This document shows, piece after piece, positions 43,487 to 52,400 of a DNA stretch of 64,000 nt. Position 1 is the stretch's first letter. The number at the start of each line of letters is the position of its first letter. Both the position numbers and the translations under genes were made by a program. The stretch is from assembly GCF_022095675.1 (NCBI RefSeq), contig NZ_JAHYSG010000012.1, positions 62,001 to 126,000 of the forward strand, written 5' to 3'. Source of the stretch: Dactylosporangium sp. AC04546. GTDB lineage: Bacteria; Actinomycetota; Actinomycetes; Mycobacteriales; Micromonosporaceae. The notes under the pieces are model-generated. The model searched no databases, was not told the DNA's origin, and saw nothing but the letters and a program-made list of their open reading frames with translations.

Positions 43487-43515
43487 TTGACAACATTACC
43501 AGAAACGGTAACGCT
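43487..43515 (+). promoter_or_regulatory. Promoter and operator of the PH-like/hydrolase pair
   Basis: TTGACA (43487-43492) and AACGCT (43510-43515) are 17 bp apart, and the ATG follows 6 nt later. The inverted repeat TTACC (43496-43500) and GGTAA (43507-43511) lies in the spacer and touches the -10, where a repressor would act. CAACATT occurs twice nearby as a direct repeat. Confidence 0.65.
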
Positions 43516-43521
43516 GGAGTC

Positions 43522-43896
43522 ATGAGCACCACCACAGTGAACAGCGAGTTCCTCACCGTCGAGCTGACCACCGCCGAGCATGCGCTCGCCCTCCACGGCG
43601 ACCTCCGGATCCCCCTGGCCGACGTCACGGGCGTCGAGCTGCTGCCCGACGGCTACCGGGCCGCGCACGGCCTGCGCGCTCCCGGCATGCGGATCCCCGG
43701 CCGGCGCCTGATCGGCACGATGTGGTCCAGGACCGGCCGCGAGTTCGCCGACGTCCGCAGCGGCGAGCCGGCCGTACGGGTCACGCTGCGCAACCAGCCC
43801 TGGGCGTCCGTGCTCGTCTCCACCCCGCAGGCCGCCGAACTGGCCGCCGATCTGACCACCCGCCTGCCCGGCGGCGCGCCGCGGGACCAGGCGTGA
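43522..43896 (+). CDS. PH-like/GRAM-type small protein, function unknown
   Basis: A 124-residue protein of the small actinobacterial family with I-P-L-A-D-V-T-G-V-E-L, R-A-P-G-M-R-I-P-G-R-R-L-I-G-T and R-E-F-A-D-V-R-S-G-E-P-A-V-R-V. The pattern of short strands and a final helix suggests a bacterial PH-like fold. No enzymatic motif is present. Its stop overlaps the hydrolase GTG by 4 bp, so both are made together under the divergent regulator. Confidence 0.75.
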   Translation: MSTTTVNSEFLTVELTTAEHALALHGDLRIPLADVTGVELLPDGYRAAHGLRAPGMRIPGRRLIGTMWSRTGREFADVRSGEPAVRVTLRNQPWASVLVSTPQAAELAADLTTRLPGGAPRDQA

Positions 43897-44852
43897 GCAC
43901 CGAGGTCCGGTTCCCGGGCCCCGACCGGGACCTGGCCGGCACGCTCACCGTCCCCGACGGCCCCGGCCCGTTCCCGGCCGCCCTGCTGATCCCCGGCTCC
44001 GGCCCGGTCGACCGCGACAGCAACCACGGCAAGATGGGCCTCGGCGTCACGGCCCAGCTGGCGGACGCGCTCACCGCGGCCGGGTACGCCAGCCTCCGCT
44101 ACGACAAGCGCGGCGTGGCCGCCTCCCGCCTGCTCCGCGACGGCAGCACGGAGCCCGCCGACGCCTGGAAGCGCCCCGGCCTGCACGACAACGCCGAGGA
44201 CGCGGCGGCCGCGCTGGCCTGGCTGGCCGGCGGCCCGGAGGTCGACCGCGACGCCGTGTTCCTCATCGGTCACAGCGAGGGCGCCATCCTGGCCGCCGAG
44301 GTCGCCGCCGACCCCGGACCGGTCGACCCGGCGGGCGTGGTCCTGCTGTCGTGCCCGGCCACCCCGGGCGACGTCACTCTGCGCTGGCAGGCGACCATGC
44401 TCCCCGCCTCGATCCCCGCCCCGGTCCGCATCCTGCTCCGGCTGCTGCGGGTCGACCTGGTCAAGAGCGTCCGCAAGAACCACGAGCGGATCCGCCGGAC
44501 GACCACCGACACGGCCCGCCTCGGTCTGACCCGCGTCAACGCCCGCTGGGTCCGCGAGTTCCTCGACCACGACCCGGCGACCGACCTGGCCCGGCTCACC
44601 GTCCCGACGCTGGCGATCACCGGGAGCAAGGACCTGCAGACGAACCCCGACGACCTCGGCCGCATCGCGGCGCTCGTCGCGGGCCCGGTCGAGACCTGGC
44701 TCGCCCCGGACCTGTCCCACCTGCTCCGCGCCCAGCCCGGGCCGGCCTCCCTGCGCGCCTACCGCAAGGAGATCCGCCACCCCGTCGACCCCGGCCTGCT
44801 GGCCCGCGTCACCGAGTGGCTGGCCCGGCACCGCCCCGCACCGGCTCGCTGA
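43893..44852 (+). CDS. Alpha/beta-hydrolase
   Basis: A 319-residue hydrolase. It has the G-S-G-P-V-D-R-D-S-N near the oxyanion site, S-L-R-Y-D-K-R-G-V-A, the nucleophile elbow L-I-G-H-S-E-G-A-I (Ser about 130), Asp in T-G-S-K-D and a final His in A-P-D-L-S-H-L-L. The G-H-S-E-G elbow resembles the S9/acyl-hydrolase group annotated as alpha/beta fold hydrolases. There is no signal peptide. The GTG at 43893 overlaps the preceding stop. The substrate is unknown. Confidence 0.88.
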   Translation: MSTEVRFPGPDRDLAGTLTVPDGPGPFPAALLIPGSGPVDRDSNHGKMGLGVTAQLADALTAAGYASLRYDKRGVAASRLLRDGSTEPADAWKRPGLHDNAEDAAAALAWLAGGPEVDRDAVFLIGHSEGAILAAEVAADPGPVDPAGVVLLSCPATPGDVTLRWQATMLPASIPAPVRILLRLLRVDLVKSVRKNHERIRRTTTDTARLGLTRVNARWVREFLDHDPATDLARLTVPTLAITGSKDLQTNPDDLGRIAALVAGPVETWLAPDLSHLLRAQPGPASLRAYRKEIRHPVDPGLLARVTEWLARHRPAPAR

Positions 44853-44871
44853 CCCGCCCGCCCGGTAGACA

Positions 44872-44943
44872 ATGACCGGCTGGCTGACGGGGGCACCCGG
44901 CAGCCCGGGCAGGACGGCCGAGGAGGCCTACAACCGCTGGTAG
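44872..44943 (+). pseudogene. Duplicated DUF2804 3' end with 33-bp in-frame insertion
   Basis: ATG at 44872 opens 23 codons that begin M-T-G-W, then eleven unrelated codons (44884-44916), then A-E-E-A-Y-N-R-W and stop. The ends are the C-terminus of DUF2804 (42888-42925). It is a scrap of that gene in its own frame, not a plausible functional protein. It marks the far end of the cassette from the ArsR gene to the hydrolase. Confidence 0.6.
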
Positions 44944-44946
44944 CGC
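44873..44946 (+). repeat. Copy 2 of the DUF2804 3'-end direct repeat
   Basis: Bases 44873-44883 match 42888-42898 and 44917-44946 match 42899-42928. The 33 bp between (44884-44916) are not present in copy 1. The repeat ends 8 bp before the GT39 stop codon. Confidence 0.85.
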
Positions 44947-44953
44947 CGCCGGT

Positions 44954-47032
44954 TCAGGCGGCGCAGTGGTACAGCCCGGGCAGGTCCTCGACCTCGGTGC
45001 AGGCGGAGCGGACCCAGTCGGTGACGGCCGTCGTTGTGGCGCCCGTGCGGCCGAAGCCGGGGCCGCCGGTCTCCGCCAGCAGGAAGTACCGCAGCTCGCC
45101 GCGCGCCACCATGCCCCGGACGGCGGCGAGGGTGGGGTGCGACACGCTGCCGCTGAAGCCGCCCATCGGCAGGTACGGCCGGCCGGTCGCCATGATGTAC
45201 GGTCCGGCGGTGCTCCACGACGTGGTCGCGGCCAGATACCGGGCATCGCCGCGGTGCGCGACCAGGTAGTCGTCGATCCGGCGCCGCTCGGCGGTGAGCG
45301 TGGCGGTCGTCTCGCCGCCGGGACCGCCTGCGAAGCCGCCACCCGGGCCGCCCGCAAACCCCCCACCGGGACCGCCACCCGGGATGCCACCGGAACCGCC
45401 GCCCGGGAAACCGCCGGGAATGCCGCCGGGACCGACCGGGAAACCGCCGCCGGGGCCGCCGCCCGGGAGGTCGGCGCGGCTGGCCGGCGGGCCGGACCGG
45501 CCGTCCGGAGCCCGGTCCCCGCGGCCCATCGGCGCCGCCGGGCCGGCCGAGGCGTCGAAGGCGCTGCCACCATAGCGGGCGTCGAGCACCGAGCCGGCCC
45601 ACACGCTCGGGACCGCCACCATGGCCGCGACCGCCAGCACCATCGCCGCGACCAGGACGCTCCGGCGCGGCGACGGCCCGCGGGGCAGCGCGGCAGCGAC
45701 GAGCACCGGCAGCGCCAGGACGGCGGCGGCCAGGACGGTCCACGGCAGCCAGGGCAGGAAGCCGTCGAAGCGGCCGCTGAGGTACACCGTCCAGGCCACC
45801 TCCGGCACGAGCAGCACCGGCAGCAGCCAGGGCGCTGTCCCGTCGTGCAGCCCACGCCAGCCCTGCACCACGGCGGCGGCGGACAGCGCCGCCAGCGGCG
45901 GGGCGAGCGAGGCCATGTACGCCGTGTGCGGGATCATGATCGCGCTGAACACGGCAGCCACGGTGACCAGCCACAGGCCCCAGAAGAGGTAGTTGGCCCG
46001 GACCGGATCGGTGCGCGGCGCGCGGCCCCGCGCGGCCACGCCAAGCACCAGGCCGAGCAGTGCGAGCGGGTAGAGCCAGCCGATCTGCGCGCCGTAGCGC
46101 TCGCCGACCAGCTTCGCGAGGCCCTCGCCGCTCGGCCCCCCACCGGCCGGCCCCGCCGGCCCGGGCCGCGCACCGGTGAACATCGACTCGACGGCGCCGG
46201 GCACGTGCAGGCCGAACCGGTCGAAGCCGTTGTAGCCGAACACCATGGCGATGGCGCTGTTGTTCGTGCTGCCGTCGACGTACGGGCGGCTCGCGTCCGG
46301 GGTGAGCTCGTACAGCGCGACCCAGGACACCGACACGGCCAGCATCACCGCGCCCGCCGCGCCGAGGTGCCCGAGCCGGCGCCGCCACGACCCGGGCGCG
46401 GCGGCGAGGTAGGTGATCGCCATCGCCGGCAGGACCATCCACGCCTGCATCATCTTGGCCTGGAACCCGATGCCTACCCACACCCCGGCCAGCACCAGCG
46501 AGACGAGCCGGCCCTCCAGGACCGCCCGCTGGAACGCGTCGGCGGCGAGCACGAGACACATCGTGAGCAGGCCGTCCTCCATCGGGTGCCCGAACATGGA
46601 GGCGACCACGGGGGTGAGCCCGAACAGCCCGGCCGCCAGCAGCCCGGCCGCCGGACCGGCGAAGCGGCGGCCGATGCGGTACATCACGAGCACCGCGACG
46701 ATCCCCTCGAGGACCTGCGGCAGGGTCAGCGACCAGGCGTGGTAGCCGAAGATCCGCGCCGAGATCGCCTGTGGCGCGAACGAGCCGGCCAGCTTGTCGA
46801 CGGTGACAGTGGCCCCGGGGTCGAGCGCGCCGTAGAAGAACGCCTTCCAGCTCACCGACATGCTCTTGGCCGCGACGGAGTAGAACAGGGCGAAGCCGCT
46901 GTCGCGGATGCGCCAGGCGTACAGCACGGCGCAGGCGGCGGCGATCGCCAGCAGCGCCGGGCGGGCCCAGCGCGGCTGACCCTCGGGCGAACGCCAGAAC
47001 GCGAGCCGGCCCGGCAGGCGAAAAGCACGCAC
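44954..47032 (-). CDS. GT39-family membrane glycosyltransferase (ArnT/PMT-like)
   Basis: A 692-residue membrane protein with about ten to twelve transmembrane helices. The first extracytoplasmic loop carries the acidic catalytic motif in D-P-G-A-T-V-T-V-D-K, and later M-E-D-G-L-L-T-M and Y-E-L-T-P-D-A-S-R-P-Y match the actinobacterial YkcB-like GT39 group. Between about residue 500 and 570 is a Gly/Pro-rich low-complexity linker of G-G-G-P-G-G-G-F units. A C-terminal domain with R-R-R-I-D-D-Y-L-V-A-H-R-G follows. It transfers sugars from lipid-linked donors. The start is GTG 47032, with GGAG 8 nt upstream; GTG 47038 is an alternative. Confidence 0.85.
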   Translation of the reverse strand: MRAFRLPGRLAFWRSPEGQPRWARPALLAIAAACAVLYAWRIRDSGFALFYSVAAKSMSVSWKAFFYGALDPGATVTVDKLAGSFAPQAISARIFGYHAWSLTLPQVLEGIVAVLVMYRIGRRFAGPAAGLLAAGLFGLTPVVASMFGHPMEDGLLTMCLVLAADAFQRAVLEGRLVSLVLAGVWVGIGFQAKMMQAWMVLPAMAITYLAAAPGSWRRRLGHLGAAGAVMLAVSVSWVALYELTPDASRPYVDGSTNNSAIAMVFGYNGFDRFGLHVPGAVESMFTGARPGPAGPAGGGPSGEGLAKLVGERYGAQIGWLYPLALLGLVLGVAARGRAPRTDPVRANYLFWGLWLVTVAAVFSAIMIPHTAYMASLAPPLAALSAAAVVQGWRGLHDGTAPWLLPVLLVPEVAWTVYLSGRFDGFLPWLPWTVLAAAVLALPVLVAAALPRGPSPRRSVLVAAMVLAVAAMVAVPSVWAGSVLDARYGGSAFDASAGPAAPMGRGDRAPDGRSGPPASRADLPGGGPGGGFPVGPGGIPGGFPGGGSGGIPGGGPGGGFAGGPGGGFAGGPGGETTATLTAERRRIDDYLVAHRGDARYLAATTSWSTAGPYIMATGRPYLPMGGFSGSVSHPTLAAVRGMVARGELRYFLLAETGGPGFGRTGATTTAVTDWVRSACTEVEDLPGLYHCAA

Positions 47033-47165
47033 AATCACCACTCCACGACATATGCCCGATTGATGCCGTGGTGAGTCTGCCCAACCAAACTCGTCCCAGC
47101 CTCGCCCGAACCTCAGAGAACCCTGGGAGGTCGGGTACATCCAGGTTGCCCGCACATGGCCGGCC

Positions 47166-48302
47166 TCATACGGGATTCCCCGCGAACACCTCCTCGACGA
47201 GGTCGCGGGGGATCCCGTGGGTGTCGTGCAGGTAGTGCAGGTCGTCGTCGGTGAGCGGGCCCCGGGCCAGCAGCCGCTCGACCAGCGGGCGGCCGCGGCG
47301 CAGCAGCGCGCCGAAGCGGCGCTCCTCGTACACCAGGACATCCCGGACGTACTCCGGGTCGACGCGCAGGCGGAACTGCTCGACCGTCGCCACGATCGGC
47401 TCGATCGGCAGGTCGCCGAGCGAGCGCTTCGGGTCGTCGCGCCACAGCCGGGTCAGCACCCGCCGGACGAGGCGGCGCAGCACGTAGCCGCGCCCGGTGT
47501 TCGACGGGTGCACGCCGTCGCCGACGACCACGACGGACGAGCGCAGGTGGTCGGCGACGACCCGGTCCGTGACCGCCCGTGTCCACGGTTCGAACACGTC
47601 GATGTCGAACACCGACCGGCAGCCCTGCAGGACCATGGCCATCCGCTCGAGCCCCATCCCGGTGTCCACACCGGACTGCCCCAGGGGCTCGGTGTCGCCG
47701 TTCTCGTTCCGGCGGTACCGCATCATGACGTGGTTCCAGACCTCGACCCACCGGCGGTCGCTCGACGGCGTCCCGGTCGGCGGTCCCTCGCCGGTCCACA
47801 CGAAGATCTCCGAGTCCGGCCCGCACGGCCCGGTCGGCCCGTTCGACCACCAGTTGTCCGCCTCGCCGAGGACCTCCGCCGGTACCCCCAACCGCTCCCA
47901 GGTCGAAAGCGAACGCTCGTCGCCGTCGAACACGGTGACGTGCAGGCGCTCGGTCGGCACGCCGAAGCCGTCGCGGAGGAGTTCGTACCCCCAGCGCAGA
48001 CTCACCTCGCCCGGATAGTCACCGAGCGACCAGGACCCGAGCATCTGGAACACGGTGAGATGCGTGTCGTCGCCGACCTCGTCGAGGTCGGTGGTGCGCA
48101 GGCAGCGTTGCAGGCCCGCGAGCCGCCGCCCGAGCGGATGCGGGCGCCCTTCGAGGTACGGCGTGAGCGGATGCATGCCCGCGCTGGTGAACAGCACCGG
48201 ATCGCCGTCGGGCGTGATGAGCGTGGCGTCCGTGAGCAGCGCGTGGCCACGCTCGCGGTAGAAGTCGAGGAAGGTGTCGACGATGCGCGAGGTGCTGGTC
48301 AT
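47166..48302 (-). CDS. Standalone alanyl-tRNA synthetase catalytic domain protein
   Basis: A 378-residue protein that covers only the class II catalytic domain of AlaRS. It has V-L-F-T-S-A-G-M, Q-R-C-L-R-T-T-D-L-D-E-V-G, F-Q-M-L-G-S-W-S-L-G-D-Y (motif 2 region), G-P-C-G-P-D-S-E-I-F, S-G-V-D-T-G-M-G-L-E-R (motif 3 region) and G-R-G-Y-V-L-R-R-L-V-R-R. Full AlaRS is about 880 residues; the C-terminal tRNA-binding, editing and dimerisation domains are missing. It may activate alanine for a non-translational acceptor or serve as a paralogue under alanine stress. An alanine leader peptide upstream argues for regulation by alanyl-tRNA level. Confidence 0.85.
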   Translation of the reverse strand: MTSTSRIVDTFLDFYRERGHALLTDATLITPDGDPVLFTSAGMHPLTPYLEGRPHPLGRRLAGLQRCLRTTDLDEVGDDTHLTVFQMLGSWSLGDYPGEVSLRWGYELLRDGFGVPTERLHVTVFDGDERSLSTWERLGVPAEVLGEADNWWSNGPTGPCGPDSEIFVWTGEGPPTGTPSSDRRWVEVWNHVMMRYRRNENGDTEPLGQSGVDTGMGLERMAMVLQGCRSVFDIDVFEPWTRAVTDRVVADHLRSSVVVVGDGVHPSNTGRGYVLRRLVRRVLTRLWRDDPKRSLGDLPIEPIVATVEQFRLRVDPEYVRDVLVYEERRFGALLRRGRPLVERLLARGPLTDDDLHYLHDTHGIPRDLVEEVFAGNPV

Positions 48303-48356
48303 CGGGGGTGGTCCTCTCGGGAAGAGACCGGACCACGGCACGCACAGGACACAGAA

Positions 48357-48402
48357 CAGCCGGCGAACCGTGTTCCGGTCGCCGGCTGAAGGAGGGCTTC
48401 AG
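48357..48402 (-). promoter_or_regulatory. Competing hairpins of a putative alanine attenuator
   Basis: In transcription order (minus strand), hairpin 1 pairs CTGAAG (48402-48397) with CTTCAG (48391-48386). Hairpin 2 pairs 48388-48376 with 48370-48357: nine pairs CAGCCGGCG/CGCCGGCTG, one bulge, and four pairs ACCG/CGGT. Both need bases 48386-48388, so they exclude each other. Hairpin 2 is followed by a loosely U-rich run. The layout fits ribosome-controlled termination. Confidence 0.6.
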
Positions 48403-48403
48403 A

Positions 48404-48469
48404 TCAGGCAGCGGCGCCCGGCGAGCGGGAAGCTCGCGCGGCCGCGGCGATGGTGCGCCTGAACTGCAT
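48404..48469 (-). CDS. Alanine-rich leader peptide, 21 residues
   Basis: ATG at 48469 opens a 22-codon frame ending at TGA 48406-48404. Of the 21 residues, eight are alanine: four in a row (codons 8-11), one at 13, and three in a row at the end just before the stop. A TACACT -10 box (48481-48476) lies exactly 6 nt before the ATG, so translation starts at the transcript's 5' end. The stop is 2 bp before hairpin 1. A ribosome stalling at Ala codons when Ala-tRNA is scarce would change which hairpin forms and let transcription reach the AlaRS-like gene 102 nt downstream. There is no longer frame here to compete with it. Confidence 0.7.
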   Translation of the reverse strand: MQFRRTIAAAARASRSPGAAA

Positions 48470-48475
48470 GCGACG

Positions 48476-48481
48476 AGTGTA
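48476..48481 (-). promoter_or_regulatory. -10 box of the alanine leader/AlaRS-like transcript
   Basis: TACACT on the minus strand, 6 nt before the leader ATG. It fixes the transcript start at or beside the leader peptide and makes the leader leaderless. Confidence 0.6.
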
Positions 48482-48567
48482 GCGCACCCCGGTCCGGGTC
48501 CGGATCTCGTGTCGTGATCTCGTCGCCGGCCGTGGCAGGGCGCCGTCTCCTGGTCAAGATCGGCGGC

Positions 48568-49209
48568 ATGACTTCGCCGCTGCCACCGGCCCGCAAGCGC
48601 TCCGCCGTCGTGATCGTCGTGGTCACGGCCGCGGCCTGGGTCCTCGTCCTGCTCGCCGCATGGAATCCCTGGGGGTACCTCCGCCTCGAATTCGGCCCGT
48701 ACGGCCTGGCGGCCGCGGTCACCACCCTGCCCATGGCGGCCGGCGGGCTGGTGCTGCTGCTGGTCCCCCAGCGATCCGTGAGGATCACGCTCGCCGTGGT
48801 GTCCTGGGTGGCGGTCCCGGTCGTCGCCTGCGGCGCCGGCGGCCTGGCACTGTGGACCGACCCGGCCTGGAAGCGCACGGTGCTGGCAACCTCTCCGAAC
48901 GGCCAGTTCCAGGTGGTCCGTCTCACCGACAACAGCCTCACCTTCCGCGAGGAGCTGCGGATCGTCCGGCCGGCGGGCTGGCGCACCCGCCAGTCCCGCT
49001 CGCCGCTGCTGTGCGTGGAGGCGATCTGGAACAACCACCCGAAGATCCGGGTCGAGGGCGCGCGGTTCGTCTCCGACCACGAGGTCGAGGTGACCCTGGA
49101 CGACCGCACCTGGCAGACGGCGTTCGCCCCGGACAGCCTCGCGCCGGCCCGCATCCTCGACTCGGAGTGCTTCTACCAGGGCGCGAACGTGGAGAGGGTG
49201 ACCAGCTGA
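48568..49209 (+). CDS. Membrane protein of unknown function
   Basis: A 213-residue protein. Three hydrophobic segments lie in the first 110 residues (V-V-I-V-V-V-T-A-A-A-W-V-L-V-L-L, then P-M-A-A-G-G-L-V-L-L-L and A-V-V-S-W-V-A-V-P-V-V). A soluble C-terminal domain with E-V-E-V-T-L-D-D-R follows and two cysteines (S-P-L-L-C-V-E and S-E-C-F) may bond outside the cell. It resembles small actinobacterial proteins of unknown function. The ATG at 48568 is preferred over GTG/ATG further up; a CAAGAT box lies 7 nt before it. Confidence 0.6.
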   Translation: MTSPLPPARKRSAVVIVVVTAAAWVLVLLAAWNPWGYLRLEFGPYGLAAAVTTLPMAAGGLVLLLVPQRSVRITLAVVSWVAVPVVACGAGGLALWTDPAWKRTVLATSPNGQFQVVRLTDNSLTFREELRIVRPAGWRTRQSRSPLLCVEAIWNNHPKIRVEGARFVSDHEVEVTLDDRTWQTAFAPDSLAPARILDSECFYQGANVERVTS

Positions 49210-49238
49210 TCGGACCCATAAGCTGACGTTGTTCGCTG

Positions 49239-49394
49239 CTGGTCCGGGTGCTCGACAAGGACCCCGCCGCGACCTTCGTGGTCATCGACGAGGTCGAGAT
49301 GGAGGACTGGGGCGTCGGCGGCCCGCCGGTCCACGAGTATCGGCGGCGGCAGTCCGGCCCCTCCGCCGGGAGCTCCGGCGAAGGGGCCGGTTAG
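49239..49394 (+). pseudogene. Tautomerase-family gene remnant (C-terminus only)
   Basis: The frame reads L-V-R-V-L-D-K-D-P-A-A-T-F-V-V-I-D-E-V, then D-W-G-V-G-G-P-P-V-H-E-Y-R-R, the C-terminal end of 4-oxalocrotonate tautomerase-like proteins. A stop lies a few codons upstream, and the catalytic N-terminal Pro half is absent. It is a fragment left by deletion. Confidence 0.6.
49354..49390. terminator. 16-bp hairpin, probable bidirectional terminator
   Basis: CCGGCCCCTCCGCCGG (49354-49369) and CCGGCGAAGGGGCCGG (49375-49390) form a 16-bp stem with one mismatch and a 5-nt loop. It lies between the membrane protein/tautomerase remnant and the 3' end of the regulator gene on the other strand. Confidence 0.75.
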
Positions 49395-49422
49395 GGTCAG
49401 CGACCGGCGGCCCGGTTGGCGC

Positions 49423-52400
49423 TCAGGCCGGATGACCGGCCAGGCAGCGCAGGTGCTCGGTGATCCGCTCGGTGTCGGGCACGCCCAGGCCGGCGTAGAG
49501 CTCCAGGGACTGCCGCCAGTGCCGGCCGGCGGCGGCCAGGTCGCCGGCGGTGTGGTGGGCGCGGGCGAGGCCGTCGTGGGCGGCCGCCTGCTCGAGGCGG
49601 TTTCCGGTGCGCTCCGCGAGCGTCACGGCCACCGTGTACCAGTCGCGGGCGGCGGCCGGGTCGCCCGCGGCGAGCAGCGCGGCGGCCAGCCCGTTCACGG
49701 CCTCGACCTCGTTGGCGCGCTCCCCGATCTCGCGGAACATGGCCAGGGCCCGCCGGTGGTGGCCGATCGCTTCCACGGGCCGGCCGAGCGCGACGAGGGC
49801 GTGGCCGAGGCTGTTGAGCGCGGCCGCCTGCCCGGCGTGGAAACCGATGTCGGCGCAGATGGCGAGGGCCTGCTCGTGGCAGCCGACCGCCTCCCGGTAC
49901 TCGCCGGCGTGCTGGTGGGCCAGGCCCAGATTGTCCAGCGAGTGGGACTCGCCGAGCCGGTGGCCGAGGTCGCGCAGCAGCGCGAGGGCCCGTCGATGGC
50001 CGTCGATGGCGGCTCGCACGTCGCCGAACTGACGGTTGCCGATGCTGACGTTGTTGAGCTGGGTCGCCTCGCCGAGCCGGTCGCCGATGGCGCGGAACAG
50101 GTCGAGGGCGGCGTGGTGGTGCGTGCGGGCGCTGTCGTAGTCGCCGAGGCGCCAGGCGGCCACGCCGAGCAGCTCCAGGGTGCGCCCCTCGGCGGCGGTG
50201 TCGCCCTCGGCGCGGCAGAGCTCCAGGGCCCGCTGGTGCAGTCCGGCGGCGTCGGCGAAGCGGCCGACGCGCCGGTAGGCGATGCCGAGGTGGTTCAGCG
50301 CCTGGGCCTCGGCGGCGGGGATGCCCTGCTGGCGGGCGGCGTCGAGGGCGCGGGTGTGGACGATCAGCGCGTCGGCGTAGTGGCCGCTGTCGAGGTACCG
50401 ATGCATCGCCCCGGCCAGGGAGATCGTGTCGCCGGGCCGGCCGTGACCGGCGAGCGCGACCATGTTCGCGCGTTCCCGGTCCAGCCAGGCACGGGCGGCG
50501 GCCGGGTCGTCGAAGCCGTCACCGGCCGTCTCCCCCGGCAGCGCGGTCCCGACGGCGCCCGTGGCCGTGCTGACGAAGTGCTCGAAGAGCCGGCCGAGGG
50601 CCGCGGCCCGGGTGGGCCGGCTGTCCTTCTCGCGGCCGCGCTCGGCGGCGTACGCCTGGAGCAGGTCGTGCATCGCGTAGCGGCCGGCCGCGGGCTCGGC
50701 GAGCAGGTGGGCGCCGGTGAGCTCGGCCAGCAGCGGCGCGACCCGGGACGGGCCGAGGCCGGCGAGCCGGGCCAGGGCGGCCGTGCCGAGATCGGGCCCG
50801 GGGTGCAGGCCGAGGAGCCGGAACAGCCGGGCGGCGGCGGGGGTCAGCTGCCGGTACGAGCTGTCGAAGACGGCCCGCACGTCCGTGCCGGGTTCGCCGC
50901 CGCTCAGCGGGTCGGCGGCGAGGTCGGCGGCGAGGTGCGCGAGCGGCAGCCCGGGCCGGGTGGCCGCCCGGGCGGCGGCGATCGCCAGCGCCAGGGGCAG
51001 CCGGGCGCATCGCTCGACGATCGTGTCGACCGCGCCGGGCTCGGCCGCGGTGCGCTCCGCGCCGAGCCGGCGGGTCAGCAGGGCCCGGGCCTCGTCGTGG
51101 GTGAGCAGGTCGAGGGGTACCGGCAGGGCACCCTCGGCGGCCACGAGCCCGGTCAGCCGGTGCCGGCTGGTGACCAGGGCCAGGCAGCCGGGGGCGGCGG
51201 GCAGCAGCGCGCGGACCTGCTCGGCGTCGCGCGCGTTGTCGAGCAGGACCAGCATCCGGCGGCCGGTGAGGAGGGTGCGGTACAGCGCGGACCGCGCGTC
51301 GGCGTCGGCCGGGATGCCGGCGGGCGGCAGCCCCAGCGCGGTCAGGAACCCGTGCAGCGCCTCCGGTCCGCTGACGGCGGCGCCGGTGGGGTGGAAGCCG
51401 CGCAGGTTGACGTACAGCTGCCCGTCCGGGAAGCGCGCGCGGACCCGGTGGGCCCAGTGCACGGCGAGGGTGGTCTTGCCGACGCCGGCGGTCCCCGAGA
51501 CGACGAGCACGGCCGAGGCCTGCGCGTCGGGGTCGGCGGCGAGCCGGTCGAGCGCCGCGACGGCGTCGGCGCGCCCGGCGAACGCCCGCAGGTCGGCGGG
51601 CAGCTGCGCCGGCGCCGGCTCGGCTCGCTCCGGATGCGGCTGGGCCGGGACCACCGTCTCCTGGCGCAGGACCCGGCGGTGGGCGGCGGTCAGCTCGGGG
51701 CCGGGTTCGACGCCGAGGTCGTCGACGAGCCGCTGCCGGATGCGGGCGTACGCGCTGAGCGCGTCGGCCTGGCGCCCCTCCGCGGCCAGCACCGTGACCA
51801 GGCGGGCGTGGAGCAGCTCGTGGAGCGGGTGGTCGGCGGCGAGGTCCCGCAGCGTCGGCAGGCAGCGGAGAGCCTGCCCGGCGGCAAGGGCGAGGTCGGC
51901 GTACCGCAGCGTCATCCCGATGCGCTCCTCGATCACGGCGGTGACGAGCGGATGGTCGCGCAGCTGCGGGATGTCCTCGAGGGGCCGGCCGCGCCAGCGC
52001 CCGGCGGCCCAGCCGAGCAGGTCCAGGGCCCGGTGCGGCGGTACCGCGGCGGCGCCCCGCACGGCCCGGCGGAACTCACCGAGGTCGAGCTGGTCGTCGG
52101 CGAGGTCGAGCTGGTACCCGCCCGCCGTCCGGTGCGGCCCGGCCGGCGGCAGCGCCGACCGCAGCCGCGAGAGGTGCGTGTGCAGTGCGTGGGCCGCGTT
52201 CACCGGCGGCCGCCCGTCCCACAGGACGTCGACGAGCTCCGCCACCGGTACCGCGGTGTTCGCCGAGAGGGCGAGCCGGCCGAGCAGTGCCCGCCGGGCG
52301 CTGCGCCCGACCGCCACCGGTTGGGCGCCGCGGTGCACGGTGAGCGGCCCGAGGATGCCCAGCCGCACCGGTCCTTCGGGGCCGGCCGCGCTGCTGTGTT

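Noticed and set aside
42929..44946. Insertion sequence or integrative element
   Set aside because: The flanking repeat suggests insertion, but no transposase or integrase and no terminal inverted repeats were found.
48303..48481. T-box riboswitch for the AlaRS-like gene
   Set aside because: No T-box antiterminator sequence is present, and the leader-peptide attenuator explains the region better.
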